Positions 53,545 through 62,167 of a DNA stretch of 64,000 nucleotides are shown here, piece after piece. Below the pieces are notes generated by a model. That model had not been told where the DNA came from. It did no database searches and saw only the letters and a list, made by a program, of their open reading frames with translations. The position numbers and the translations under genes are program-made. The DNA is from Roseibium sp. HPY-6. Lineage in GTDB: Bacteria; Pseudomonadota; Alphaproteobacteria; Rhizobiales; Stappiaceae. Numbering within the stretch: position 1 is the first letter of the stretch; each line of letters opens with the position of its first letter. The stretch is from the NCBI RefSeq assembly GCF_040530035.1, contig NZ_JBEWCD010000002.1, positions 2,463,793-2,527,792 on the forward strand, in the 5' to 3' direction.

Positions 53545-54578
53545 CAATGAAAATAACTGCTTGCAACGGCGTCTAGAAACAGCATCACGGTACGTAAGTA
53601 AACCGTTCGTTAATTTTAACGTTAAGATTGAAACACATAGAATTTAGGTGGGCGTGATTGAGCTGCCGAACCCAAATTCGAACGGGCTTCGAAGACGCCT
53701 CCAAAGGTTGGTGCTCGCAAGTGCTTAACCAAATCACTGAGCGTACTCTGTACTGGCGGCTACGATCTGTCCGGCCTCTCCAAGTCTTTATACTTACTGT
53801 TATTTTTGACCATGAATATTTTGACGCCCTAAATTCAACTTCGGAAGAAGAACGAATTTGTATGGTTTTTGTCTATTTTTTTTGGGAAGGCGTCCGCGTC
53901 TCACGGGTTTTGAAGTTGGTGGGGGTGTCGAGCCGGAAATCCTGAATGGGATCCGGATCACTCAATTGCACAGCCGGAGGCCGGCTTGTGTGAAACCAGG
54001 TGGATGTCGGGCAAACAGACTGTGGATTTATCAACTGTATGGAATGCGGCAGGCAGCGCAGTTTCAAATAGACCTCAAATCGGAGGGCGGGCAGGGCGAC
54101 ACATGCTTGTGCACGTCGATAAAAGGCTTGGAAATGCATCGCCAACACCCGTGAAGGCTGCTCGGCGCAGCCGGTCTCACAGCGGCAAAACATGCTTTTG
54201 CAATGGAATTCCTGATGTTTCCCCGATCGCTGGTTCGGTAGCGCGCAATTGTGAAAATGATGTTGCGCGGAGTCGTGCGAGCGTGTCGTCGCTGTTGGAC
54301 ACGCCCGGTCGAAAACACTCCAGAATGGATGAAACAGCGTTTCTCGAACAAAACAACACCGAAACCCGTGACTTCTGTGCCGGCAACTCGTCCTCGGTCG
54401 GGTTGCAATTCGTCACGGCCAAAAGAGAACGAAACTCCATGAGACCAAATTTGCGGCAGACATCGAAAAACGTCGGGGCAACGAAATCAAACTCCGTGGC
54501 AACAGTCCCTGCTTTTGAGCAAAGCTCGGCAGAACTGTTTGAATCGAAACTCGATGACAGTGGCGGGAGGGTCAGCCT
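53545..54578. other. Gene-poor stretch between puuE and the winged-helix gene
   Basis: About 1.0 kb without a gene I can assign with confidence. The first 350 bases are AT-rich, with clustered TTAA at 53613-53629 and promoter-like text around 53790-53830. From about 54200 the codon use is closer to coding in the plus frame that ends at 54582, treated separately. Confidence 0.45.
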
Positions 54579-54582
54579 ATGA
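53986..54582 (+). CDS. Doubtful ORF coupled to the winged-helix gene
   Basis: An open frame of 198 codons whose TGA overlaps the next gene's ATG (ATGA), the usual sign of translational coupling. The encoded protein is Ser/Asn/Arg-rich with no domain I recognise, and no start has a good ribosome-binding site. Only the part after about 54326 has codon use resembling real genes. It may be a small real gene starting later, a decayed gene or chance. Confidence 0.25.
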   Translation: MCETRWMSGKQTVDLSTVWNAAGSAVSNRPQIGGRAGRHMLVHVDKRLGNASPTPVKAARRSRSHSGKTCFCNGIPDVSPIAGSVARNCENDVARSRASVSSLLDTPGRKHSRMDETAFLEQNNTETRDFCAGNSSSVGLQFVTAKRERNSMRPNLRQTSKNVGATKSNSVATVPAFEQSSAELFESKLDDSGGRVSL

Positions 54583-54962
54583 GCCTTGCGCTTGACTATG
54601 AAATTGTCCACTTGCGTGCGCAGCTGGAGCAAAAGGAAGCGCGTATCGCGGAACTGGAGCGTTTGATCGCTGACCAGCAGATCGTGTTCCCAACGCAATG
54701 GGATCTGACCCGGATCCAGACCCGCATCCTGCGGTTCTTGCTGAAACGGAATTTTGCAAACAGGGAACAGATCCATGCATTCCTGTATGCGGACCGTGAC
54801 GACGGTGGTCCTGAGCTTGAAAATGTGCGTGTGCACATCTGTCTCCTTCGCAAGAAACTCAAACCCCATGGTGTGAACATCAACTGGCTTGTCGGAATGG
54901 GGTACAGTCTCGACGACGACACCAAGGAGCAGATCCGCGCGTCTGCAATACGTCCGGCCTGA
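54579..54962 (+). CDS. Orphan OmpR/PhoB-type winged-helix protein with N-terminal coiled coil
   Basis: A 127-residue DNA-binding protein. Residues 10-36 form a coiled coil (LRAQLEQKEARIAELERLIA). Residues about 45-115 form an OmpR-type winged helix, with the recognition helix in LENVRVHICLLRKKLKPHG and the wing GMGYSLDD. There is no receiver domain, so it is not a two-component response regulator in the normal sense. ATG 54579 has GGGAGGG seven bases upstream, the best site in the region. A strong terminator follows. Its target is unknown. Confidence 0.85.
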   Translation: MSLALDYEIVHLRAQLEQKEARIAELERLIADQQIVFPTQWDLTRIQTRILRFLLKRNFANREQIHAFLYADRDDGGPELENVRVHICLLRKKLKPHGVNINWLVGMGYSLDDDTKEQIRASAIRPA

Positions 54963-54985
54963 AAAACACCTTTGAATGTTGAGAA

Positions 54986-55021
54986 AGCGCGGGAGCTGGA
55001 GGCTGGCCCCGCGCTTTTTTC
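54986..55021 (+). terminator. Intrinsic terminator after the winged-helix gene
   Basis: AAGCGCGGG pairs with CCCGCGCTT around a 13-15 base loop, directly followed by a T tract. Confidence 0.88.
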
Positions 55022-55126
55022 GTTTTGGGCAGCAGGCCCACGATTAACCTTAATCCAGAAAATACAACTTAAAACTGAACAGAGCAGGTTGCGTCTTCTG
55101 CGTGCATCTTTTACGACGTTAAAAAG

Positions 55127-55141
55127 TTAATAAAGTCTTAA
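55127..55141. promoter_or_regulatory. CtrA-like box TTAA-N7-TTAA
   Basis: TTAA-TAAAGTC-TTAA matches the full CtrA consensus spacing of alphaproteobacteria. It lies 18 bases before the likely start of the 130-residue protein, in an AT-rich stretch with further TTAA at 55044, 55050 and 55119. Confidence 0.45.
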
Positions 55142-55159
55142 TTGATGCCTGAGGTTGCA

Positions 55160-55552
55160 ATGCGGTTCTTGCTGCGAAATTTCCATATACTTGTTTTTGC
55201 GTGTGTTTCTGTATTCATGGCGGCCTGGGTTGCAACCGGGCCCGATCGTGCGGTGCAACTCGCTCGTCCCATGGTAGAAGATGCTGTCGAGTTGAAAAAT
55301 CTGGCGACCGGGGCTTACAGGGAAGTGCGTGACTTCCGCTGGAAGGCGGCATCGGACGAGTTTGTCACACTCTATGTGACCGCGATGCGGATGCCGTCTC
55401 TGGTGTTCGAACGTCTGGCGGATCGCCTCGACAAATTCAATGATGATCTGCAGAAGCGGTCACAGTCTCAACCGGCTCAAACACCCGAGAACGATGAGCG
55501 CACGGTCGCCGTGCGCCATCATGCGGCGGCAAGTGCAAGGGCAATGCCCTGA
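55160..55552 (+). CDS. Small membrane-anchored protein, unknown (130 residues)
   Basis: One membrane helix (about residues 7-26) followed by a mostly helical, charged region that lies outside the cytoplasm if the anchor is N-in. The last 30 residues are polar and Gln/Arg/Ala-rich. I do not recognise it. ATG 55160 has GAGG five bases upstream; earlier in-frame TTG/ATG codons at 55142-55145 lie inside the CtrA-like region. The last 34 bases overlap the 3' end of the convergent thiolase gene. Confidence 0.65.
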   Translation: MRFLLRNFHILVFACVSVFMAAWVATGPDRAVQLARPMVEDAVELKNLATGAYREVRDFRWKAASDEFVTLYVTAMRMPSLVFERLADRLDKFNDDLQKRSQSQPAQTPENDERTVAVRHHAAASARAMP

Positions 55553-56724
55553 CCGACTCCAATACACATTGTGGCAAGTGCAAGCCTGCCAGCGCGCTTG
55601 TTCAGTTCCAGCGCGGCACTGCCGACAATTCGGGCACCGGACATGCCTAGCGGATGACCAAGCGCGATGGCGCCGCCATTCGGGTTGAGTGTTTCGCTGT
55701 CTTCCGGCAGTCCGAGGTCGCGCATGACGGCGATTGCCTGAGCGGCGAACGCCTCGTTCAATTCGATGATGTCAAACTCCGACAATGCCAGTCCCTGCCG
55801 CGCGCACAACTTGCGTGTTGCCGGCGCCGGGCCGATCCCCATGATGCGGGGCGGCACACCCGCAGTTGCACCGCCGACAACCCGCGCCAGCGGATTCAAT
55901 CCATATTTTTTGACGGCCGCTTCGGAGGCCAGCAACAGTGCTGCAGCACCATCATTGACCCCGGAGGCATTGCCAGCGGTCACACTTCCATGTTCGCGGA
56001 AAGGTGTTTTCAGAGCCGCCAGTGTTTCCATGCTTGTGTCCGCGCGGGGGTGCTCATCGGTGTCGACCAGGATCGGGTCGCCTCTTCGTTGCTGGATCAT
56101 TACCGGAACGATTTCCTCTGCCAGGCGGCCGTTTTTTCGTGCAGCCTCTGCCTTTTGCTGGCTCCGCAGCGCGAAAGCATCCTGGTCAGCACGGGAAATC
56201 GAAAAATCTTCGGCGACGTTTTCAGCGGTTTCCGGCATTGAATCGACGCCATATTGCCGTTTCAGAAGGGGATTGATGAATCGCCAGCCGATCGTCGTAT
56301 CGTAGATTTCTGCTTTTCTTGAAAACGACGTGTCAGCCTTGGGCATGACGAAAGGCGCTCTCGACATGCTTTCCACACCACCCGCGATCGCAAGATCCAT
56401 TTCACCGGACTTGATTGCACGTGCTGCGGACATCACCGCGTCCATGCCTGAGCCGCACAACCTGTTGAGGGTAAGACCAGGTACGGTTTCCGGGAGACCG
56501 GCGAGAAGCGAAGACATGCGCGCCACATTTCGGTTGTCCTCGCCAGCCTGATTGGCACAGCCGAAAAACACGTCGTCGAGCTGCGACCAGTCAACATCCT
56601 GATTTCGTTCGATCAGTGCTTCAAGCGGGATTGCTCCAAGATCGTCCGTTCGAACGCCGGAGAGCCGGCCGCCATAGCGGCCTATTGGAGTGCGCACATA
56701 ATCGCAGACAAATACATGATGCAT
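55519..56724 (-). CDS. pcaF: 3-oxoadipyl-CoA thiolase-type acetyl-CoA acyltransferase
   Basis: Thiolase of 401 residues. The nucleophile cysteine is in NRLCGSGMDAV near residue 90, with GHPLGMSGARIV and the second active cysteine in CIGVGQG near the C-terminus. The N-terminal FGCANQAGEDNRNVARMSSL is typical of PcaF/PaaJ, the last step of the beta-ketoadipate or phenylacetate route. No other pca or paa gene is here, so a general 3-ketoacyl-CoA thiolase is possible. It lies 90 bases downstream of manC on the same strand. Confidence 0.9.
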   Translation of the reverse strand: MHHVFVCDYVRTPIGRYGGRLSGVRTDDLGAIPLEALIERNQDVDWSQLDDVFFGCANQAGEDNRNVARMSSLLAGLPETVPGLTLNRLCGSGMDAVMSAARAIKSGEMDLAIAGGVESMSRAPFVMPKADTSFSRKAEIYDTTIGWRFINPLLKRQYGVDSMPETAENVAEDFSISRADQDAFALRSQQKAEAARKNGRLAEEIVPVMIQQRRGDPILVDTDEHPRADTSMETLAALKTPFREHGSVTAGNASGVNDGAAALLLASEAAVKKYGLNPLARVVGGATAGVPPRIMGIGPAPATRKLCARQGLALSEFDIIELNEAFAAQAIAVMRDLGLPEDSETLNPNGGAIALGHPLGMSGARIVGSAALELNKRAGRLALATMCIGVGQGIALALAAA

Positions 56725-56814
56725 GGACGGTTCCCCGGTAGCGCCACTTCGGCAGTCCCTAGGTCTTGTCCGGTTTTACCTGCAAATGCAACAAGGCGTG
56801 TGCGGCGGGTCGCT

Positions 56815-58209
56815 TCACGTTCCGTCCTGGTGGCGCTGAATATCATCCTCGGCAAGATAGGTTCCGGATTGGATCTCGATCATGCGCACAGGGATCTTGC
56901 CAGGATTGTGCAAGGTGTGTCGCGCGCCCAATGGGACGTAAGCCGACTGGTTTTCCGTCAAAAGGCTCTTCTGACCGTCAATGGTGATTTCGACGGTACC
57001 GGACACCACGACCCAGTGTTCCGTGCGATGCAGGTGGCTTTGCAGGCTTAGTTGCTTGCCGGGCTTGATCATCATGGACTGAACCGCGAACCGGTCTCCT
57101 GCACTTATTCTTTCCGTGTAACCCCAGGGTTTGTAGGCGCGGGTGTGGCGGTCGACCTCGTTCCGGCCTTCCTCCTTGAGCTCCTCGACAACGCGCTTGA
57201 CGTCCTGCGCGCTGTCTTTGTGAGCCACCAGAACACTGTCGCTCGTTGCAATCACCATCACATCTTCCAGTCCGATGACAGAAACGAGACTTTGTTGCGA
57301 ATAGGCAAGACAATTCCGGCTGTCCAGGAAACGGGTGTCGCCCAGACCAGTATTGCCCTCTTCATCCTTGTCGAGAACGGTCCAGATTGCCGACCATGAC
57401 CCCAGGTCGTCCCACTCGGGCGCCACTGGCGCACAATAGACATTGTCTGCCTTTTCCATGATCGCGTAGTCGATGGAGATATTGTCGAGCTTCTCAAAAG
57501 CGTCCTGGTCCAGCCGTGTAAAATCGAGGTCACTATGACGGGTTCGCATCACGGCGACCACGTCTTCATAAAGCTTGGGCTGGTGTTTTTGAAAGGCGTC
57601 GATCATGGTCCTGGCGGCATAAAGAAAAATGCCAGCGTTCCAGACATAACTGCCGTCTTGAAGAAAATCCTTGGCTTTCGCGTAGTCTGGCTTCTCGACA
57701 AACTCTTCGACGGCACGCACCGGCGCATCGCCCGCTGCCACCTTGATATAGCCGTAGCCGGTATTTGGCTCCGTGGGGGTGATGCCGAAAGTGACGATTG
57801 ATCCCTCGCGGGCGGTTTTTTCAGCCGCGTGGACCTTCTGGAGAAAGACATCTTCTTTGCGGATGAGATGATCGGAAGGGAGCAACAGAACCAATGCGTC
57901 CGGATCGGTTTCTTCGGCGATGATCGCTGCGATCAATGCCGGCGGAGCGGTGTTGCGACCAATGGGTTCCAGCAGGATCGTATTCGCTGCAATGCCCAGA
58001 TCCGACAATTGTTCACCCATCTGGAAGCGGTGCGTATTGCTGCCGATCACTATCGGAGCGGCAAACCCTTCGGTGTTGACCCGCTTACAGGTTTTCTGAA
58101 AGAGGCTTTCACCATCGAACAACGGCAGGAATTGCTTTGGTCTGTCCTTGCGGGAAAGGGGCCAAAGCCGTGAGCCGACACCGCCGGAAAGAATGCAGGG
58201 AAAGATCAT
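56815..58209 (-). CDS. manC: Mannose-1-phosphate guanylyltransferase/mannose-6-phosphate isomerase
   Basis: Bifunctional GDP-mannose synthesis enzyme for polysaccharide or LPS. The 464 residues have the nucleotidyltransferase signature SGGVGSRLWPLSR near residue 10 and FVEKPD, and a C-terminal cupin isomerase domain (about 350-464; HRTEHWVVVSGT and GARHTLHNPG). ATG 58209 has AGGA eight bases upstream and gives the expected N-terminus; the frame extends to 58263. The thiolase follows on the same strand. Confidence 0.94.
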   Translation of the reverse strand: MIFPCILSGGVGSRLWPLSRKDRPKQFLPLFDGESLFQKTCKRVNTEGFAAPIVIGSNTHRFQMGEQLSDLGIAANTILLEPIGRNTAPPALIAAIIAEETDPDALVLLLPSDHLIRKEDVFLQKVHAAEKTAREGSIVTFGITPTEPNTGYGYIKVAAGDAPVRAVEEFVEKPDYAKAKDFLQDGSYVWNAGIFLYAARTMIDAFQKHQPKLYEDVVAVMRTRHSDLDFTRLDQDAFEKLDNISIDYAIMEKADNVYCAPVAPEWDDLGSWSAIWTVLDKDEEGNTGLGDTRFLDSRNCLAYSQQSLVSVIGLEDVMVIATSDSVLVAHKDSAQDVKRVVEELKEEGRNEVDRHTRAYKPWGYTERISAGDRFAVQSMMIKPGKQLSLQSHLHRTEHWVVVSGTVEITIDGQKSLLTENQSAYVPLGARHTLHNPGKIPVRMIEIQSGTYLAEDDIQRHQDGT

Positions 58210-58610
58210 GAGGATGGTCCTGAATGCAAGCGAGATCCCTATCGCTGTATATACGTCAAACAAGTTGAATTGATTAACGGTATCCGTTCAAGTCCGGCCT
58301 GAGCTCAGAATTGACGCAGTTCCGTGATCCATTTCACAAGCAGCGGGCTTTTGTTGCGTGTTACCTGCAGATCTGTCATGACGCGGGTAAAGACAGTTCG
58401 CTCCGTCGGGTGTCGTGGAAGTGGTATCGAGCGTTTAAGCGGGCAATGTCGCTTGAAACGACTATATATCGCCCATACCGGTTCTTGTTGTGGCTTTCCT
58501 GAAGGCGCTCGCTATCAGTCTTGTCCGCGACAAGAGACTCGTGAGAAGGATAAGGGCCGGATCACAACAACGGGACCTCGATCCGGAGCAAAAATACCAG
58601 GAGACAGTCA
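58210..58610. other. Divergent region between manC and zur
   Basis: About 400 bases with promoters for both genes. Short plus-strand ORFs occur (for example from 58490) but have no ribosome-binding site and run into zur out of frame. No Zur box I can name is visible. AGGAG lies just before zur. Confidence 0.4.
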
Positions 58611-59021
58611 GTGACCGCTCACGCTCATCCCGAACTGACGAAAAATCAGTCGCTCGTCTTCGGATCCTTGTCGGATGCAGACGGTCCGCTGACGGCCTAC
58701 GCTATTCTCGATCTGCTTCGCGAAAACGGCTTTAGGGCACCCCTTCAGGTCTATCGTGCCCTCGACAAGCTCGTTGAGTACGGGATGGTTCACCGGTTGG
58801 AAAGCCTCAATGCGTTCGTTGCATGTGCGCATAGCGGGTGTACAGACCACGGAACGGCGGCGTTCGCAATTTGCGAGAAATGCGGTCAAGTGAGCGAATT
58901 TGCTCCGGACGAAGTGATGCGCTTGTTGAAAGACTGGACGAAAGCTCAGGAATTCAGTCTTTCCAGGACGACGATTGAATTGCGAGGTACCTGCAGGAAT
59001 TGCAGCAGCCTGGCGCCGTGA
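58611..59021 (+). CDS. zur: Zur-type Fur-family regulator
   Basis: A 136-residue Fur-family repressor that most resembles alphaproteobacterial Zur, the zinc-uptake regulator. The winged helix is at about 10-85 (YAILDLLRENGFRAPLQVYRAL cut region; recognition helix PLQVYRALDKL). The dimerisation domain has CAHSGC, CEKCG and the C-terminal CRNC, giving the paired CxxC structural zinc site. GTG 58611 follows AGGAG at seven bases. No znu genes are adjacent. Confidence 0.87.
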   Translation: MTAHAHPELTKNQSLVFGSLSDADGPLTAYAILDLLRENGFRAPLQVYRALDKLVEYGMVHRLESLNAFVACAHSGCTDHGTAAFAICEKCGQVSEFAPDEVMRLLKDWTKAQEFSLSRTTIELRGTCRNCSSLAP

Positions 59022-59208
59022 AACGCACGGTCCGTGGGGCAACCGCGATAAGTCCCACATATGGTGGACATCCGGACAATCCAGATTTCGTTTTGAGCTG
59101 TCGGCTTATCCTTGTTGCAGGCATCTCGTCTGCCTCTTATGGTCCGCTGGCGGCCCGGGCTAAGCTATTATTCCCGGGCCGGTTTTGGGCAGACTGAGGG
59201 AGAGCGGC

Positions 59209-59787
59209 ATGTCGTTGCTGATTGCCGGAATTATCTTGTTTTTTGGAATGCATGTCGTGCCGATGCTCCCTGCAGTGCGCAGCGGTTTGAGCGAGCGACT
59301 GGGCGAGAACGCCTACAAGGGACTGTTCGCGCTCGTTTCTGCCGTGGGCCTCGGGTTGTTGATCTACGGTTATGGCGCTGCACGCGCAGACGGCCCGCCG
59401 CTCGTCTACGATCCGCCGATCTGGCTGCACCATGTGACAATGCTGCTTATGGTGCCGGTTTTCATCTTTCTGGTTGCGGCCTATGTCCCGAGCAAAATCA
59501 AAAGAGCTCTGAAACATCCGATGCTTGTTGCCGTCAAGCTCTGGGCGTTGTCGCATTTGCTCACAAACGGTGACCTTGCTTCGGTGCTGTTGTTTGGAAG
59601 TTTCTTTCTCTGGGCCGTTGCCGATCGCATATCGGTCAAGAAACGCGGACCCGGCGCAGGGCAGGGCCCGGCAGTCGGCGAGCCTGGAAAGTACTCCGAT
59701 GTCATAGTGATTCTCATCGGATTGGCGCTTTACGGGTTGTTTGTCTGGAAACTCCACGTCCTTCTTATCGGCGTGCCGGTAGGTTAG
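59209..59787 (+). CDS. NnrU-family membrane protein
   Basis: A 192-residue integral membrane protein with about five helices. The motifs HVVPMLPAVR, DPPIWLHHVTMLLM and LWALSHLLTNGDLASVLLFG match NnrU, a family first linked to nitric-oxide reduction in denitrifiers but also common elsewhere. No nor or nir genes are nearby, so the original role should not be assumed. ATG 59209 has GAGGGAGAG upstream, which decides against 59185. Confidence 0.9.
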   Translation: MSLLIAGIILFFGMHVVPMLPAVRSGLSERLGENAYKGLFALVSAVGLGLLIYGYGAARADGPPLVYDPPIWLHHVTMLLMVPVFIFLVAAYVPSKIKRALKHPMLVAVKLWALSHLLTNGDLASVLLFGSFFLWAVADRISVKKRGPGAGQGPAVGEPGKYSDVIVILIGLALYGLFVWKLHVLLIGVPVG

Positions 59788-59853
59788 AGCGGAAGTCGCG
59801 CTAAAATCGTCCGGGATTTTGTCGATTTGGAACGGATTGCCCCACTTGCGCCA

Positions 59854-59878
59854 TGAAGGGGGGCTTAAAGCCCCTTCA
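59854..59878 (+). terminator. Hairpin after the NnrU gene
   Basis: TGAAGGGG pairs with CCCCTTCA around a nine-base loop, in the gap before yfgM. There is no T tract, so termination is uncertain. Confidence 0.4.
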
Positions 59879-59984
59879 GGGAATTGCCCAAGAAGGATCA
59901 AATGGATAATGTGCGCCACTCAAAACGGGGTGGTGGTCCGGTTCTGTGAAGACCCGGCAAGACGAATGCAGGAAAAAGACACGC

Positions 59985-60668
59985 ATGTCTGACATTTTTC
60001 GTGAAGTCGATGAAGACATTCGCCAGGAGAAATATCGTCGGCTTTGGAGCAAGTTTGGTCTGTGGATTATCGCCTTTGCGGTTTTGATCGTTATTGGAAC
60101 AATCGGGTACCGCACCTGGCTTTACTGGCAGGAAGTCCAGTCCCAGGAAGCCGGCGACACTTTTTTTGACGCGGTTCAACTGTCCGAAAACCAGCAATAC
60201 CAGGAAGCGGCCGAGCTTTACGGCGAACTGGAAGGCGCAGTCGGCGGGTATCCCGCACTGGCGAAGCTGCGCATGGCGACGGATCTGGCAAACTCGGGTC
60301 AGTCGCAAGAAGCGCTCGCCGCGTTTGATCAGCTTTCCCGCGACAGCAGCCTGATGGAAGCCATGCGCAACGTGGCAAGTTTGCGGGCGGGCTATATTGC
60401 GGTTGATTTTGAAGATTATTCCGCTGTTGCAGACCGTGTGGAGTCGTTGACGGGCGATACCGGACCCTTCAGGGCGGCAGCTCGTGAGCTGCTTGCTCTA
60501 AGCGCTTGGAAAAATGGTGATTACGAAACGGCTCGAACCTGGATATCCGCACTTGAAAATGACCCGGAAACGCCGGGTGACGTGTCTAACCGCGCGTCTC
60601 TTTTGCGTGATGTGATCCGCGCCAGCGGCGGTGACAGCGAGACAGCCGGCGAGGGAAACGATCAGTGA
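59985..60668 (+). CDS. YfgM-like tetratricopeptide protein
   Basis: A 227-residue inner-membrane-anchored TPR protein. The N-terminal DIFREVDEDIRQEKYRRLWSKFG, a membrane helix at about 26-46 and TPR-like helices after residue 60 match YfgM, an ancillary Sec-translocon and periplasmic-chaperone factor. It directly precedes bamB (stop and start overlap in GTGA) and der, the same order as in gammaproteobacteria. ATG 59985 was chosen at the conserved N-terminus. Confidence 0.9.
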   Translation: MSDIFREVDEDIRQEKYRRLWSKFGLWIIAFAVLIVIGTIGYRTWLYWQEVQSQEAGDTFFDAVQLSENQQYQEAAELYGELEGAVGGYPALAKLRMATDLANSGQSQEALAAFDQLSRDSSLMEAMRNVASLRAGYIAVDFEDYSAVADRVESLTGDTGPFRAAARELLALSAWKNGDYETARTWISALENDPETPGDVSNRASLLRDVIRASGGDSETAGEGNDQ

Positions 60669-62017
60669 TTTTTGCGGCAGGTTTTCGCAGCAGGAACACC
60701 CTGCTTGGTGTCTTTGCAATTTCGCTCGCGCTGACGGGCTGCGGATCGGTGAGCGAATTTGGTGAATCGGTGAATCCGTTTTCCAGGGAAAAGATTTTGC
60801 CTGGCGAGCGTCAGCCTGTGTTCGATGGCGCTGATCCGGCGGCGAGGGCGCTTGGCCAGACCGCCAAGGTTGGGCCCGCAACAGGTGGACAGAGCTGGAC
60901 GACCAGTGGTGGTGGACTTTCCAACGATCCCGGTAATGTCGCGGTTTCTGTCTCCGGAACGACATCCTGGCGGTCGAATGTGGGAACGTCCGGGCGCGGC
61001 CTGACATCATCGGCGTTGCGATTGTCTGCCAGGCCGGTGAGCGACGGCAGCAAGATCTATGTTTATAAACCCAACGGTGAAGTGGTGGCCTTGTCAACCG
61101 CCGGTGGACGCGTCTGGACGCAGAACCTGCGTCCTGAAGGCGAACGGGATGTTGGCCCGGGTGGCGGTGTGACCGTTGCCAACGGTGTTGTTTATGCCGC
61201 GACAAGCTACAGACAGTTGATTGCGATGGACGCCGGTTCAGGGCAGGTGCTTTGGACCGCAGATCTCGACACGCCGGCGCGTGGCGCACCCGTTGCCGGA
61301 GGCGGTCAGGTATTCGTTGTGTCGCAGTCAAACGAGGTTTACGCCCTGTCGCAGGCTGACGGCACCGTCACGTGGACATACGCCGGCATTGAAGAAACCG
61401 CCGGACTGTTGTCCGTAGCCAATCCGGCGATCTCGGGCAATCGCGTCATCGTTCCGTTCTCTTCTGGTGAGATCATGGCAATCGACATGAAATCGGGCGA
61501 GGCTGAATGGATTGACAGCGTGTCTCGTGGATTCCGTACGCTCGCGCTTTCAGGTCTGGCGGATGTGTCCGCGAGCCCGGTCGTGTCGGGGAACATGGTG
61601 TACGCGACGGGGGTTGCCGGCAGAACCGTTGCCGTGGAAGCGCGCACCGGTCTGCGTCGTTGGGAACAGGATCTCGGTAGTGTTCACACGCCCGTTGTCT
61701 CTGGAAGTGCCCTGTTCATGGTGGATCTTGATGATCGCATGGTGGCACTTGATCTGAAGAGCGGTGACACGCTATGGGCTACATCGCTTCCAAGGCCCGA
61801 AAAGAAAAAGCGTCGCCGGAATTGGGCCGGACCAATCCTGGCTAACGGTGCGCTTGTGGCGTTTTCGAGCGACGGACAAATCGCAATTGTCGACGCAACC
61901 AGCGGAAACATCATGACGACGCAGCGCACAAATGCGGACGTCTATGTAACGCCGATTGTTGCCGGTGGCCGGGTGATCGTTCTGAGCGGAAAAGACGGGG
62001 TCACCGCGTTCAACTAG
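60665..62017 (+). CDS. bamB: Outer-membrane assembly lipoprotein BamB
   Basis: A 450-residue lipoprotein with a beta-propeller, part of the BAM complex that folds outer-membrane proteins. A signal peptide ends in the lipobox LTGC (Cys near residue 21). PQQ-like propeller repeats with the A-x-D/T-G-x-x-x-W pattern (for example SGQVLWTADL, SGEAEWIDSV, TGLRRWEQDLG, SGDTLWATSL) follow. It starts at GTG 60665 overlapping yfgM and lies upstream of der. Confidence 0.94.
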   Translation: MIFAAGFRSRNTLLGVFAISLALTGCGSVSEFGESVNPFSREKILPGERQPVFDGADPAARALGQTAKVGPATGGQSWTTSGGGLSNDPGNVAVSVSGTTSWRSNVGTSGRGLTSSALRLSARPVSDGSKIYVYKPNGEVVALSTAGGRVWTQNLRPEGERDVGPGGGVTVANGVVYAATSYRQLIAMDAGSGQVLWTADLDTPARGAPVAGGGQVFVVSQSNEVYALSQADGTVTWTYAGIEETAGLLSVANPAISGNRVIVPFSSGEIMAIDMKSGEAEWIDSVSRGFRTLALSGLADVSASPVVSGNMVYATGVAGRTVAVEARTGLRRWEQDLGSVHTPVVSGSALFMVDLDDRMVALDLKSGDTLWATSLPRPEKKKRRRNWAGPILANGALVAFSSDGQIAIVDATSGNIMTTQRTNADVYVTPIVAGGRVIVLSGKDGVTAFN

Positions 62018-62167
62018 GCTGGAGGCGGTCCGGTCGCAAAGACCGTTCCCGCCCTGCCATGCGCTGAAGAGCATATGTAGCTTCCTGCGCCGAGACCGGC
62101 GTGGAGAGGTTTTAGCGGATTTCGGGGTTGGGACCTTTGTGAAGCCCGCGTGTCAGGAGTAACTGCC

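Noticed and set aside
53685..53720. TTCGAA-type text that looks like a tRNA T-arm
   Set aside because: No acceptor or anticodon arms can be folded around it.
53658..53945. A 95-codon ORF after puuE
   Set aside because: AT-rich, no ribosome-binding site and no recognisable domain; likely chance in a gene-poor stretch.
54177..54869. A 230-codon minus-strand open frame over the winged-helix gene
   Set aside because: The plus-strand gene has a recognisable OmpR-type fold and a strong ribosome-binding site; the minus frame has neither.
18498..55072. The 13-mer AAATACAACTTAA occurs at 18498 and at 55060
   Set aside because: In a window this size dozens of repeated 13-mers are expected by chance, and only the first lies in a larger palindrome.
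58490..58735. A small plus-strand ORF upstream of and overlapping zur
   Set aside because: No ribosome-binding site, a GTG start, and it runs far into zur in another frame.
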